The notes under the pieces are model-generated. The model had not been told where the DNA came from. It made no database searches and saw nothing but the letters and a program-made list of their open reading frames with translations. This document shows, in pieces, positions 8,859 through 17,660 of a stretch of 64,000 bases of DNA; the first letter of the stretch is position 1, and every line of letters begins with the position of its first letter. Location: assembly GCA_963822095.1 (NCBI GenBank), contig CAWGGS010000044.1:1-64000 (forward strand), given 5' to 3'. A program made the translations under genes and the position numbers. The DNA is from CAWGGS01 sp963822095 (lineage in GTDB: Bacteria > Desulfobacterota > Desulfobulbia > Desulfobulbales > Desulfocapsaceae).

Positions 8859-9992
8859 ATGAAGAAGCATACCATAAAATACGTTGGAATGGATGTCCAT
8901 AAAGACACAATAGTCATTGCGATGACAAATGAAGGCCGAGAAGAAGAAGTGAGGATGTATGGAACAATTCCTCACACCATGGATGCGATGAACAAGTTTA
9001 TCCGTAAACAAATATCTCAAAATGCAGAACTTCGCTGTGTCTATGAAGCCGGGCCGACAGGCTTCGGTCTTTATCATTATCTGCAAAAGAATGGCATTGA
9101 TTGCATTGTGGTGGCTCCCTCAATGATTCCCAAAAAGAGTGGAGTCAGGATTAAAAATGATCGCCGGGATGCTCAAGAATTGGCTCGTTCACATAGATCC
9201 GGCGACTTGACTGCGATCTATGTGCCGGAACCTGAAGATGAAGCCATGCGCGATCTGATCCGAGCTCGCGATGATGCGAGGGTAGCTGCCAGAAAGGCCA
9301 AGCAGCGGCTGTTAAGTTTTTTATTGAGACATGGATGGAATTACTCCGGCAAGACCAAATGGACGCGAGCCCATTATAACTGGTTATCCGATATCAAGAT
9401 GCCGCATCCGGCACAGCAGATTGCTTTGCAAGAATACATCAGCTCTATAGAAGAAACGAACGGACGTGTTTCCCGTCTGACTACAGAAATCGCGAAGCAT
9501 GTCAAAGTGTGGCGACTCGAACCGGTTGTCTCAGCGATTCAAGCCTTACGCGGTGTATCATTATTAACTGCTGCGACGGTTATAGCCGAGATAGGTCCAT
9601 TGAGTCGATTTGCAAAACCCACCGAACTTATGGCTTACCTTGGTCTGGTGCCATCGGAGCACTCGACAGGACCTTCCATTAAACGGGGAGGAATTACCAA
9701 GGCAGGCAATGGTTATGCCAGAAGAGCCTTAGTGGAAGCCTCGTGGACATATCGTTTTCCGGCTCGGGTAACCCGTCATCTTCTCAAACGAAGTCACCAG
9801 CTTCCTCAACGGGTGCAGGAAATCGCCTGGAAGGCACAGTTACGACTGTGTAATCGATTCAGGAGGCTACGGGCAAAAGGAAAGCCGGCCCAAGTGGTAA
9901 CGACGGCAATTGCCAGGGAACTCATAGCATTTATATGGGCTATCAGCAATGAGATTGACCCGTTGTCAATCCGCCTCACCAAGCCCCAATAA
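8859..9992 (+). CDS. IS110-family transposase
   Basis: The 377-residue protein has the IS110 build. An N-terminal RuvC-like DEDD domain begins with the GMDVHKDT motif and includes E near residue 64 and the NDRRDAQELAR motif near 105. A coiled linker follows. The C-terminal Transposase_20 domain has the LRGVS...A region, a YLGLVPSEHSTG motif and KAGNGYARRALVEASW. IS110 enzymes move DNA through a non-coding bridge (seeker) RNA rather than by inverted-repeat recognition. The ORF is full length with no frameshift, and GGAGG precedes the ATG, so the element may be active. Confidence 0.95.
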   Translation: MKKHTIKYVGMDVHKDTIVIAMTNEGREEEVRMYGTIPHTMDAMNKFIRKQISQNAELRCVYEAGPTGFGLYHYLQKNGIDCIVVAPSMIPKKSGVRIKNDRRDAQELARSHRSGDLTAIYVPEPEDEAMRDLIRARDDARVAARKAKQRLLSFLLRHGWNYSGKTKWTRAHYNWLSDIKMPHPAQQIALQEYISSIEETNGRVSRLTTEIAKHVKVWRLEPVVSAIQALRGVSLLTAATVIAEIGPLSRFAKPTELMAYLGLVPSEHSTGPSIKRGGITKAGNGYARRALVEASWTYRFPARVTRHLLKRSHQLPQRVQEIAWKAQLRLCNRFRRLRAKGKPAQVVTTAIARELIAFIWAISNEIDPLSIRLTKPQ

Positions 9993-10148
9993 CCTCCGAC
10001 GAGCATTCATGAGGGGCCCATTCTCGGTATCGGGGCTTGACGAGGCTACCTAAGGTGCTAGAACAATAGATTTATTCTCGGGAGTAAATACAGTTTAAAA
10101 ATTAAACAAAGCAAGAGGAGGCAGGAAAGGAAAATCAACCTACAGTCC

Positions 10149-10347
10149 AGCCCTGGATATTGCCAGGGGCGCAATCACGGTATGGGGAATCCTCGGTCCG
10201 GGTTTTATGATAAGGCATATGCTGAACTCATGTCGCTAGAGAGAGGCAAGCCCCACGACGAAACCAAGTCAGGCGGTAACCAACCCGCGAATATCAGCAT
10301 GATCAGCCGTCGTAATAATGATTCCGCCTCTGGTAATATCCAGGGAC
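10149..10347 (+). ncRNA. Candidate bridge/seeker RNA region of the IS110-family element
   Basis: About 155 bases after the transposase stop, the sequence at 10149-10170 and 10326-10347 can pair over 22 positions (18 matches, 11 of them contiguous), closing a roughly 155-base inner region. Each arm can also form its own small hairpin (10151-10168 and 10327-10345). IS110-family elements of the IS1111 type carry their guide RNA on the 3' side of the transposase. The position and fold fit such an RNA; its boundaries and the target-binding loops are not determined here. Confidence 0.5.
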
Positions 10348-10588
10348 AGGTAGGAAGCTGGAGGGATATCTAATCCCCGGACAGAAGAGTTGTTTTTTTC
10401 TTGACACTGTCAAACATATCAACCCGGAAAGTTCTGTTATATATTTTCAGTAATATTGCACACCGCATATTTTATGTATGTCGTCCCGATTAGAAATCCG
10501 GGCAGTAAAAAAAACATTGGAACCTTTTTTCGTGATCAGGCGTATTGTCAGATAAGGAGACAATAGGCGTATATCATACGGAGCAGGG

Positions 10589-10810
10589 GTGGACGACACC
10601 GAGATTAATCGCAGGGTGAAACAAGGGAGGGGTGAGGATATTTCTCTCTGGGTGGAGAAGTTTCATCGGCAGCTCCTTTCGTTTATCAATGAGCTTCCCT
10701 GTGATCCCATGTATTGCCTTCCCTCAATCCCTCACCCATTCACGAGAGGCGTGGGGACTTCTTTTGATCAAAATGGATTTCAATTTCATTTGCATAGAGG
10801 CTGTGATTAA
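10589..10810 (+). pseudogene. Possible fragment of an ECF sigma factor N-terminus
   Basis: A GTG-started 73-codon ORF with GGAG at 10580-10583 encodes an N-terminus with the pattern D-T-E-I-x-R-V-x-Q-G, then W-V-E-K-F-H-R-Q-L-L-S-F-I, which resembles region 2 of ECF sigma factors. The resemblance stops after about 40 residues and the rest is unlike the family. It may be a decayed remnant next to the IS element, or chance. Confidence 0.25.
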
Positions 10811-11069
10811 ATCAGACAAAAAGTCTACAGTGTGGTATAAAATTTCGGTTCGGGAGTGAAGAATCAAACCCGGGAAATTTGCCGTTATTGTCATTCTCTC
10901 CAAGGGTTTCGATTAAATAGGATATAACTCTTCGCCGGCTCGTATCTCACTACTTTGAGGTTGATTTAATGCTGAACTTGTGCTTATCTGCTCTGTGCAT
11001 TTATCGCCACACCCAGGAATTTTTTTTACCTGTTTAATACAATGGAATTTTTTTACCATGGAGATCAAA

Positions 11070-11906
11070 ATGTTCAAGATCGTGCGACGTGAGGAAATGA
11101 CTGGAGGGACCGTGATTCTCAATGAGATAGAGGCGCCACTCATCGCGAAAAAGGCCCGTCCCGGTCAGTTTGTAATCCTGAAAGCCAATGAGGATGGTGA
11201 ACGCATTCCTCTGACAATGGCAGATTCAGATCCTGAAAAAGGGACTATTACGATTATCTACATGGTAGTCGGTAAATCAACGGCCCTGTTCAAGACATTG
11301 CAGGTTGGCGATTCCTATCAGGATGTGATTGGCCCTCTGGGTAAGGCAACCCATCTGGAAAAGGTTGGGAAGGTGATCTGCGTCGGAGGTGGCACCGGTG
11401 TTGCTGTACTGCATCCTATCACCCGCGGGCTGAAAGAGATCGGTAATGACGTGACGTGTATCATTGGGTCTCGCACCAAGGACCTGTTGATCCTGGAAAA
11501 GGAGATGAGAGAGGCCTCCCATGACCTGCGTATATGTACCGATGACGGTACCTATGGACATCACGGTTTTGTAACCCAGGTTATGGAAGAGATTTTGAAG
11601 TCGGACGAGGTTAAATTGGTGGTGGCGATTGGCCCGGTTCCGATGATGAAGGCGGTAAGCAATATTACCAGAGGGTACAATGTACCTACTTTGGTAAGCC
11701 TGAACCCGATCATGGTGGATGGTACCGGTATGTGCGGCGGTTGCCGAGTGACGGTCGGCAACGAGACTAAATTTGCCTGTGTTGACGGTCCTGAATTTGA
11801 CGGCCATCTCGTTGATTATGATGAATTAATAATGAGACTACAGGCATACCAGGAAGAGGAGAAAACGAGCCACAAGCACTTCTGCACCATTCGTGACTCG
11901 AAATAA
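11070..11906 (+). CDS. nfnA: NfnA, NADH-dependent ferredoxin:NADP oxidoreductase small subunit
   Basis: From ATG 11070 (GGAG six bases upstream) the protein has 278 residues, the usual NfnA/SudB length; an ORF extending to 10980 has no good site. The N-terminal half is a flavodoxin-reductase FAD domain, followed by a nucleotide-binding domain with CVGGGTGVA. The C-terminus carries the [2Fe-2S] ligands in DGTGMCGGCR with a later Cys. With NfnB it forms the electron-bifurcating NfnAB complex, coupling ferredoxin and NADH oxidation to NADP reduction. It lies 86 bases before nfnB. Confidence 0.93.
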   Translation: MFKIVRREEMTGGTVILNEIEAPLIAKKARPGQFVILKANEDGERIPLTMADSDPEKGTITIIYMVVGKSTALFKTLQVGDSYQDVIGPLGKATHLEKVGKVICVGGGTGVAVLHPITRGLKEIGNDVTCIIGSRTKDLLILEKEMREASHDLRICTDDGTYGHHGFVTQVMEEILKSDEVKLVVAIGPVPMMKAVSNITRGYNVPTLVSLNPIMVDGTGMCGGCRVTVGNETKFACVDGPEFDGHLVDYDELIMRLQAYQEEEKTSHKHFCTIRDSK

Positions 11907-11992
11907 TTCCAATTTCTGGTATCAAAGGATACGACATACTTCAAGTGAAAATCCCACTCGTTGATTCGGGTGTACCCCATATGGAGGGAAAA

Positions 11993-13405
11993 ATGACCGC
12001 CAAGGTAGACAAAAAAGAAAAGAAATCCAGAGTGCCGATGCCAGAGCAGGAGCCTAAAGTAAGAGCAAGGAATTTCCTGGAAGTCCCAACAGGTTATACG
12101 GTAAAGATGGCCCAGGAGGAGGCGGAACGATGCCTTCAGTGCAAGAAACCGGGATGCCAGACCGGTTGCCCGGTGGGGGTTGATATCCCGGGCTTTATCG
12201 ATTTCCTCGCCCAGGGGGATATGACCGGGGCGATTCGCAATCTCTGGTCCAAGAATGCCCTTCCGGCAGTCTGTGGCAGGGTTTGCCCTCAGGAGATCCA
12301 ATGTGAAGGAAATTGTATTCTCGGTAAAAAAGGTGAACCCGTTGCCATCGGCAACCTGGAACGTTTTTGTGCCGACTACGAACGTGAACACGGTACCGGC
12401 GAACTCCCACCCAAACAGGCGGCTACCGGGAAAAAGGTGGCCGTGGTCGGCTCAGGTCCTTCCGGTCTCACCGTTGCCGGCGATTTGATCACCAAAGGAC
12501 ACGACGTCACCATCTTCGAGGCATTTCACAAGGCGGGAGGCGTTTTGGTCTATGGCATTCCCGAATTCCGGTTGCCGAAGGCAATTGTTGCAAGCGAAGT
12601 AAATTTTCTGTCGAGACTTGGGGTTAATATCGAGTGTAATGCCGTGGTTGGAAGAACGGTTTCTCTAGATGAGCTGTTTGCGGAAGGCTATGATGCGATC
12701 TATGTTGGCGTTGGGGCCGGGCTTCCCAGATTCATGAATCTTCCCGGGGAAAATCTGGTTGGAATTTTGTCGGCCAACGAGTACCTGACCCGCGCCAATC
12801 TGATGAAAGCCTACAAATACCCTGAGGTGGATACGCCGATCCCCAAGGGGAAAAATGTGGTGGTACTGGGAGCAGGAAACGTGGCCATGGACTCAGCCAG
12901 GACCGCCATGCGTCTCGGTGCCGACAGCGTCAAGATCGTTTATCGGCGTTCCCAGGAAGAAATGCCGGCGAGAAAAGCCGAGATCCATCATGCCCAGGAA
13001 GAGGGCATTGAGCTCTGCCTGTTGACAAATCCCACCCGCTACCTCGGCAACGAGAAGGGTCGATTGACCGGCATGGAATGTCTGAAAATGGAGCTGGGAG
13101 AGCCGGATGATTCCGGAAGAAGGCGTCCGGTTGCCGTCAAGGGTTCGGAGTTCCAGGTGGATTGCGACCTGTGTATCGTAGCCGTCGGGTCCGGGGCCAA
13201 TCCTCTTCTGACAAGCGAGACCACTGATATGAAGCTCAATAAATGGGGATACATTGTTACCGATCAGCAGACTGGCAAGACCACCAAAAAGGGAGTGTGG
13301 GCCGGCGGAGACATCGTAACCGGTGCTGCCACTGTCATTCTCGCCATGGGCGCAGGCAGACAGGCAGCCGACTCCATCCATAACTATCTGACCCTCGGTT
13401 GGTAA
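11993..13405 (+). CDS. nfnB: NfnB, NADPH-dependent flavin subunit of NfnAB
   Basis: The 470-residue protein starts at ATG 11993, four bases after GGAGGG at 11983-11988. The N-terminal domain carries Cys motifs CLQCKKPGCQTGCP and CGRVCPQE...C...C for two [4Fe-4S] clusters. FAD-binding (VVGSGPSGL) and NADPH-binding (VVLGAGNVAMD) folds follow. This matches NfnB/SudA, related to the glutamate synthase small subunit. Because it follows nfnA directly and no glutamate synthase large subunit is present, NfnB is preferred over GltD. An intrinsic terminator closes the pair. Confidence 0.93.
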   Translation: MTAKVDKKEKKSRVPMPEQEPKVRARNFLEVPTGYTVKMAQEEAERCLQCKKPGCQTGCPVGVDIPGFIDFLAQGDMTGAIRNLWSKNALPAVCGRVCPQEIQCEGNCILGKKGEPVAIGNLERFCADYEREHGTGELPPKQAATGKKVAVVGSGPSGLTVAGDLITKGHDVTIFEAFHKAGGVLVYGIPEFRLPKAIVASEVNFLSRLGVNIECNAVVGRTVSLDELFAEGYDAIYVGVGAGLPRFMNLPGENLVGILSANEYLTRANLMKAYKYPEVDTPIPKGKNVVVLGAGNVAMDSARTAMRLGADSVKIVYRRSQEEMPARKAEIHHAQEEGIELCLLTNPTRYLGNEKGRLTGMECLKMELGEPDDSGRRRPVAVKGSEFQVDCDLCIVAVGSGANPLLTSETTDMKLNKWGYIVTDQQTGKTTKKGVWAGGDIVTGAATVILAMGAGRQAADSIHNYLTLGW

Positions 13406-13443
13406 GACCTGTCACCAGGACCAGAAAAATCGCTCGACCAAAA

Positions 13444-13472
13444 AGCCTGCCGGGTTTCCGGCGGGCTTTTTT
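13444..13472 (+). terminator. Intrinsic terminator after nfnAB
   Basis: A 10-bp stem (13444-13453 with 13458-13467, one wobble pair) with a GTTT loop is followed by six T residues and preceded by A residues. It lies 38 bases after the nfnB stop. Confidence 0.9.
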
Positions 13473-13820
13473 GTTTACGGTGCGGGAGTGGTCATAGCAA
13501 AGTGTGTTTCATCCCGACTTTCCGGTGGGGAATTTTCTGCTATTCTGAACATGTTAAGAAGACAACATATCTTTGCAGCATCAGGAGCAAACATGTCGTT
13601 CTCCTCTGGATATGAACGACAAATCAGGGATATAATCCTTGACCCGCCATTTGCCAGAGCATAGACTTAGATCAGAGCTTATTGAAGGCAGCTTTTTTCC
13701 GTTAGCCCAACCCAACAGAGCTGGACCAGACCGGTCGGCTGCGACGAAACATGGAAGCCCGTCAATCCGGCATGGCAAGGTCACAGCTATAGGGAGACTT
13801 TCTCAGACAGGAGAAACGAT
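13473..13820. other. Promoter and leader region of the pnt operon
   Basis: This 348-base gap between the nfnB terminator and pntA1 holds a candidate sigma-70 promoter (13639-13667) and a leader of about 150 bases. The leader has several GC-rich segments, but I could not match it to a known riboswitch. A 61-codon ORF across it (13639-13824) is not convincing. Confidence 0.4.
13639..13667 (+). promoter_or_regulatory. Candidate sigma-70 promoter for pnt operon
   Basis: TTGACC at 13639-13644 and TAGACT at 13662-13667 are separated by exactly 17 bases. The -35 matches five of six and the -10 four of six consensus positions. Transcription would start about 145 bases before pntA1. Confidence 0.45.
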
Positions 13821-14951
13821 ATGAAAGTTGCTGTCTTGAAAGAGAATGAAAGAGGGGAGAGGCGAGTCGCCCTGATCCCGGACTCCTGTGGGCGCCTGGC
13901 AAAATCAGGGATTGATGTCTTCATTGAAGCAGGTGCGGGATCAGCATCCGGATATGCCGATCGGCATTACCAGGAAGCGGGTGCAACCGTTCTCCCCTCG
14001 GCGAAGGAGGTGAAAGAGCAGGTCGAATGCCTTATCAAGGTGAGACCCCCGTCGCCTGCGGAGGCCGAGACTTTGAAACCCGGCTCTGTTCTGATTTCAA
14101 TTCTCCAGCCGACATTAAAAAAAGATATCGTATGTATACTCGCTAAGAGACGAATCACCGCCTTTGCCCTTGACTTGATTCCCCGGATAACCCTTGCTCA
14201 ATCCATGGATGTGCTCAGCGCAATGAGCACCATTGCCGGGTATAAGGCGGTCCTGCTGGCAGCTAATTCCCTGAACCGTTTTTTCCCGATGTTGATGACG
14301 GCGGCCGGGACCTTGGCTCCGGCCAAAGTCCTGGTTCTGGGAGCGGGAGTTGCAGGGTTGATGGCCTGTGCGACAGCCAAGAGGCTGGGTGGGGTTGTCG
14401 AGGCTTTCGATGTCAGACCAGAGGTCAAGGAACAGGTACAATCGGTGGGTGCCAGGTTTGTCGAGGTCCCGGTCGAGGAAGATGGCTCGGGTGAAGGAGG
14501 CTATGCCAAAGAGATGTCGGAAGAGTACAAGAGAAAACAGGCGGAGTTGATTTCCCAGCATATTGCCAAGTCTGATGTGGTGATTCCGACAGCCCTTATT
14601 CCCGGTCGTAAGGCACCGATCTTGATCAGTGAAGAACAGGTTAAAAGTATGCGGCCTGGTTCGGTCATCGTCGATATTGCAGCAGAGATGGGAGGAAATT
14701 GTGCATTGACCAAAGCGGAAGAAACCGTGGTCGCCCATGATGTCATCATTCTGGGCCCCACCAATCTGCCATCCACCATGGCCTTTCATTCCAGCCAGAT
14801 GTTTTCCAGGAATGTGGAAAAGTATCTCGGTCATCTCTGTGACGAAGGTGGATTCAAGATGGATATGGATGACGAGATTACCCACGGTTCAATGATTACT
14901 CATGAGGGTGTGATCCTGCATAAAATGGTGCGTCAGTTACTCGGCCTTTAA
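13821..14951 (+). CDS. pntAA: NAD(P) transhydrogenase alpha subunit, part 1 (NAD-binding domain dI)
   Basis: This 376-residue soluble subunit has the alanine dehydrogenase/PNT N-terminal domain, then a NAD-binding domain with VLGAGVAGL near residue 172 and the following FDVRPEVKEQ. It binds NAD(H) on the cytoplasmic side of proton-translocating transhydrogenase. Alanine dehydrogenase is the main alternative, but the two downstream membrane subunits settle the call. AGGAG lies just before the ATG. Ten bases separate it from the next gene, so the three genes form one operon. Confidence 0.95.
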   Translation: MKVAVLKENERGERRVALIPDSCGRLAKSGIDVFIEAGAGSASGYADRHYQEAGATVLPSAKEVKEQVECLIKVRPPSPAEAETLKPGSVLISILQPTLKKDIVCILAKRRITAFALDLIPRITLAQSMDVLSAMSTIAGYKAVLLAANSLNRFFPMLMTAAGTLAPAKVLVLGAGVAGLMACATAKRLGGVVEAFDVRPEVKEQVQSVGARFVEVPVEEDGSGEGGYAKEMSEEYKRKQAELISQHIAKSDVVIPTALIPGRKAPILISEEQVKSMRPGSVIVDIAAEMGGNCALTKAEETVVAHDVIILGPTNLPSTMAFHSSQMFSRNVEKYLGHLCDEGGFKMDMDDEITHGSMITHEGVILHKMVRQLLGL

Positions 14952-14961
14952 GGAGGTCTGT

Positions 14962-15273
14962 ATGGATACCGGAATCGTCATTGTCAGTCTGACCATATTT
15001 GTTCTCGCCTGTTTTGCCGGGGCGGAGTTGATTGAAAAGGTCCCTCAGATTCTCCATACCCCTCTGATGTCGGCATCGAATGCGATATCTGGAATCGCCA
15101 TCCTTGGAGCCCTGCAGGCCGCCGGGACAATCGGAAGCCATTCTCCCTTTATCGCAGCCCTCGGGTTTCTGGCTGTAATTTTTGCAACGATCAATGTGGT
15201 GGGCGGGTATCTGGTCACCAATAGAATGCTGCAGATGTTCAAGAGCAAAAAGAAAAAAGGGACTGCCGCGTGA
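14962..15273 (+). CDS. pntAB: NAD(P) transhydrogenase alpha subunit, part 2 (membrane)
   Basis: At 103 residues with three transmembrane helices (about 3-20, 45-60 and 68-88), this is the small membrane piece that is fused to part 1 in E. coli PntA but separate in many other bacteria. It contains the conserved TPLMSASNAISGI segment. It forms part of the proton channel with PntB. A GGAGG ribosome-binding site precedes the ATG, and the protein ends in a short lysine-rich tail. Confidence 0.95.
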   Translation: MDTGIVIVSLTIFVLACFAGAELIEKVPQILHTPLMSASNAISGIAILGALQAAGTIGSHSPFIAALGFLAVIFATINVVGGYLVTNRMLQMFKSKKKKGTAA

Positions 15274-15355
15274 GTTCCTGCCGATGAGCCATATCAATCC
15301 GTGAAATTTGCGGGTGAGGGGCACAAACAAAAGGAACAGACAGGGAGGAGGGGCC

Positions 15356-16738
15356 ATGTTTACCAACATCATCAACTTCTTGTATCTGGTTTCGGCCGTT
15401 CTTTTTATGATGGGGATAAAGTATCTCAGTTCTCCGACTACAGCTAAACGCGGTAATATGCTCTCGGCTATCGGCATGGGCGTGGCCATTCTGGTGACCT
15501 TGTTCAATCCCGCCATCGGTTCCTACACCCTGATCTTCCTGGGGGTGATTATCGGTACGGTGGTCGGTGCAGTGGTTGCGTTCAGGGTCAAGATGACCCA
15601 GATGCCCGAGATGGTGGCCGTCTTCAACGGATGTGGCGGTATCGCCTCGGCCCTGGTGGCTCTTGCCGAGTTTCAGGGACATAAAGGCGCTTTTGCTTCG
15701 TTTACCTTGATAACGCTTCTACTGTCGATGATAGTGGGTTCCCTGACCTTTTCCGGCTCGATGATGGCCTATGCAAAACTCCAGGCCCTGATTTCAACCA
15801 GACCGATAACCTACCGGGGACAGCAAATCGGCAATGGTCTGGTGGTTTTGGTCATCCTGATTCTGTCGGTGGTGGTTTATATCAATACCCGGAATCTGCC
15901 GGCACTCTCTCTAATTATATTGTTGTCGCTTGCCCTAGGGGTATTCAGTGTCATTCCGATCGGTGGTGCCGACATGCCGGTTGTGATATCCCTTTTGAAT
16001 TCCTATTCAGGGGTTGCGGTTGCCATGACCGGTTTTGCCCTGAGAAATAATGCTTTGATTATAGTAGGTTCACTGGTTGGTGCCTCGGGACTCTTTCTAA
16101 CTAAGATCATGTGCAGTGCGATGAATCGCTCGCTTGCCAATGTCCTTTTCAGTGCCTTCGGTACTGTGGTCGAGACCTCCGATGAAAGCGAAGGGCCATC
16201 CGGGGTTATGAAGGGGTTCGAGGCGGAGGATGTGGCGATGATCCTGGCCAATTCCGATTCGGTGATCGTTGTCCCCGGCTATGGCATGGCGGCAGCCCAG
16301 GCCCAGCATGCCGTCCGTGAGTTGTCCGACTATCTCATCGGCATGGGTGTCAATGTCCGTTTCGCCATTCATCCGGTAGCCGGCCGAATGCCGGGCCATA
16401 TGAATGTGCTGTTGGCGGAAGCGGATGTCTCATACGATCTCCTCTATACCACGGAAGATATCAACGATGATTTTTCCTCAACCGATGTGGCACTCATTAT
16501 CGGTGCCAATGATGTTGTCAACCCGGCGGCAAAGAACAATCCCGGCAGCCCGATCTACGGTATGCCCATTTTGAATGCCGACAAGGCCAAAACCGTTGTG
16601 GTTCTGAAGCGATCAATGAACGTCGGTTTTGCAGGGATACAAAATGAGTTGTTCTATTTGGAGAATACTATGATGTTCTTCGGTGATGCCAAGGCCTCGG
16701 TGCAGAATCTCCTTTCGGAACTGAAAAAACAAGATTAG
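15356..16738 (+). CDS. pntB: NAD(P) transhydrogenase beta subunit
   Basis: The start is placed at ATG 15356, close behind a strong GGGAGGAGG; the frame also runs upstream to 15308 but without a site. The 460-residue protein has eight to nine transmembrane helices over residues 1-260 and a soluble NADP-binding domain from about 285, with VPGYGMAAAQAQ and the GANDVVNPAA motif. With the alpha subunits it couples proton entry to NADP reduction by NADH. It completes the third NADPH-forming system within 15 kb. Confidence 0.96.
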   Translation: MFTNIINFLYLVSAVLFMMGIKYLSSPTTAKRGNMLSAIGMGVAILVTLFNPAIGSYTLIFLGVIIGTVVGAVVAFRVKMTQMPEMVAVFNGCGGIASALVALAEFQGHKGAFASFTLITLLLSMIVGSLTFSGSMMAYAKLQALISTRPITYRGQQIGNGLVVLVILILSVVVYINTRNLPALSLIILLSLALGVFSVIPIGGADMPVVISLLNSYSGVAVAMTGFALRNNALIIVGSLVGASGLFLTKIMCSAMNRSLANVLFSAFGTVVETSDESEGPSGVMKGFEAEDVAMILANSDSVIVVPGYGMAAAQAQHAVRELSDYLIGMGVNVRFAIHPVAGRMPGHMNVLLAEADVSYDLLYTTEDINDDFSSTDVALIIGANDVVNPAAKNNPGSPIYGMPILNADKAKTVVVLKRSMNVGFAGIQNELFYLENTMMFFGDAKASVQNLLSELKKQD

Positions 16739-16837
16739 AGTATAGCTACGATGAGGTGAGTATTCTTTTTAATCATCTGGTCTAGGGTGTTTGAGATTGC
16801 CGCCGGGCAAGAAGGGCTGGAGTTTTAAAAGGTGCCG

Positions 16838-17638
16838 ATGAAATATACGCGGGTGTTGACCATTGCTGGCTCCGATAGTGGAGGAGGTGCCGGAATCCAG
16901 GCCGATCTGAAGACCATCGCGGCCTGCGGATGTTATGGAACGAGTGTGATAACGGCAGTGACCGCCCAGGATACACAGGGCGTCGGAGGGATTCATCCTG
17001 TTCCTGCAACGATGATCGAAGCTCAGTTGCGTAGGGTCATGGAGGATATCGGGGCCGATGGTGTCAAGATCGGTATGCTATATTCGCAAGAGGCAATAGA
17101 AAAAGTTGCGGCCATTCTTGGTGGTTACCAAGGTATCCCGATAGTCCTGGATCCGGTAATGATCGCCACCAGCGGCGATTTGCTGGCCGGGGAGGAGCTG
17201 CAGCAAACCATGGGTCGTGCACTCTTTCCTCTGCTTCGTCTGTTGACCCCCAATATCCCCGAGGCGGAGGGCCTGCTCGGAAGACCGATCGGTGATGACG
17301 CGGAAGAGGCGGTTCGGGAAATGGGCAGGGAATTTCGTTGTTCCGTGTTGCTCAAAGGTGGCCATCGTGAGGGAATGAGCCTTGTGGATCTTCTCTACGG
17401 GCAAGATTCGGGTCGGGTAACCGTTTTTGAAAACTCAAGGATAGACACCCGCAACACCCACGGGACCGGATGTACCCTGTCCTCTGCCGTGACCTCCTTT
17501 CTCGCCCGGGGTCTGCCCCTCATCGATGCAGTAAACAAAGCGGAAGATTATCTGCATAAGGCAATTGTTGCCGGTGCTGGTTATCGTATTGGAAAAGGCC
17601 ATGGGCCGGTTCACCATTTCCATGCCCATTGGCAGTAG
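16838..17638 (+). CDS. thiD: Hydroxymethylpyrimidine/phosphomethylpyrimidine kinase
   Basis: This 266-residue ribokinase-fold protein has the ThiD signature: AGSDSGGGAGIQADLKT at the N-terminus, a DPVM segment near 110, LTPN, and the anion-hole DTRNTHGTGCT motif near residue 205. ThiD phosphorylates HMP and HMP-phosphate in thiamine synthesis. ATG 16838 is preferred over GTG 16832 because AAAGG lies about five bases before it. No other thiamine genes are adjacent and no TPP riboswitch is visible. Confidence 0.93.
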   Translation: MKYTRVLTIAGSDSGGGAGIQADLKTIAACGCYGTSVITAVTAQDTQGVGGIHPVPATMIEAQLRRVMEDIGADGVKIGMLYSQEAIEKVAAILGGYQGIPIVLDPVMIATSGDLLAGEELQQTMGRALFPLLRLLTPNIPEAEGLLGRPIGDDAEEAVREMGREFRCSVLLKGGHREGMSLVDLLYGQDSGRVTVFENSRIDTRNTHGTGCTLSSAVTSFLARGLPLIDAVNKAEDYLHKAIVAGAGYRIGKGHGPVHHFHAHWQ

Positions 17639-17660
17639 CAATTATTTTCAGGTTAATGTT

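Larger units (their letters stand above)
9993..11069. other. Non-coding region between transposase and nfnA
   Basis: This 1,077-base stretch holds the candidate bridge RNA (10149-10347), an ECF-sigma-like fragment (10589-10810) and otherwise AT-rich sequence. A TTGACA at 10401-10406 has no properly spaced -10 element that I can see. The right end of the IS element probably lies soon after 10350, but no target duplication could be defined. The start of nfnA is preceded by T-rich sequence. Confidence 0.4.

Noticed and set aside
10182..10373. 63-codon ORF downstream of the transposase
   Set aside because: It lies within the structured candidate bridge RNA region and shows no protein-like pattern.
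10401..10440. TTGACA promoter before nfnA
   Set aside because: No -10 element at 16-18 bases; the nearest TGTTAT is about 28 bases away.
12893..13381. 162-codon minus-strand ORF inside nfnB
   Set aside because: It is a shadow of nfnB, whose domain motifs are complete on the plus strand.
13821..14951. Alanine dehydrogenase
   Set aside because: The following two genes encode the membrane subunits of transhydrogenase, which fixes this one as the dI subunit.
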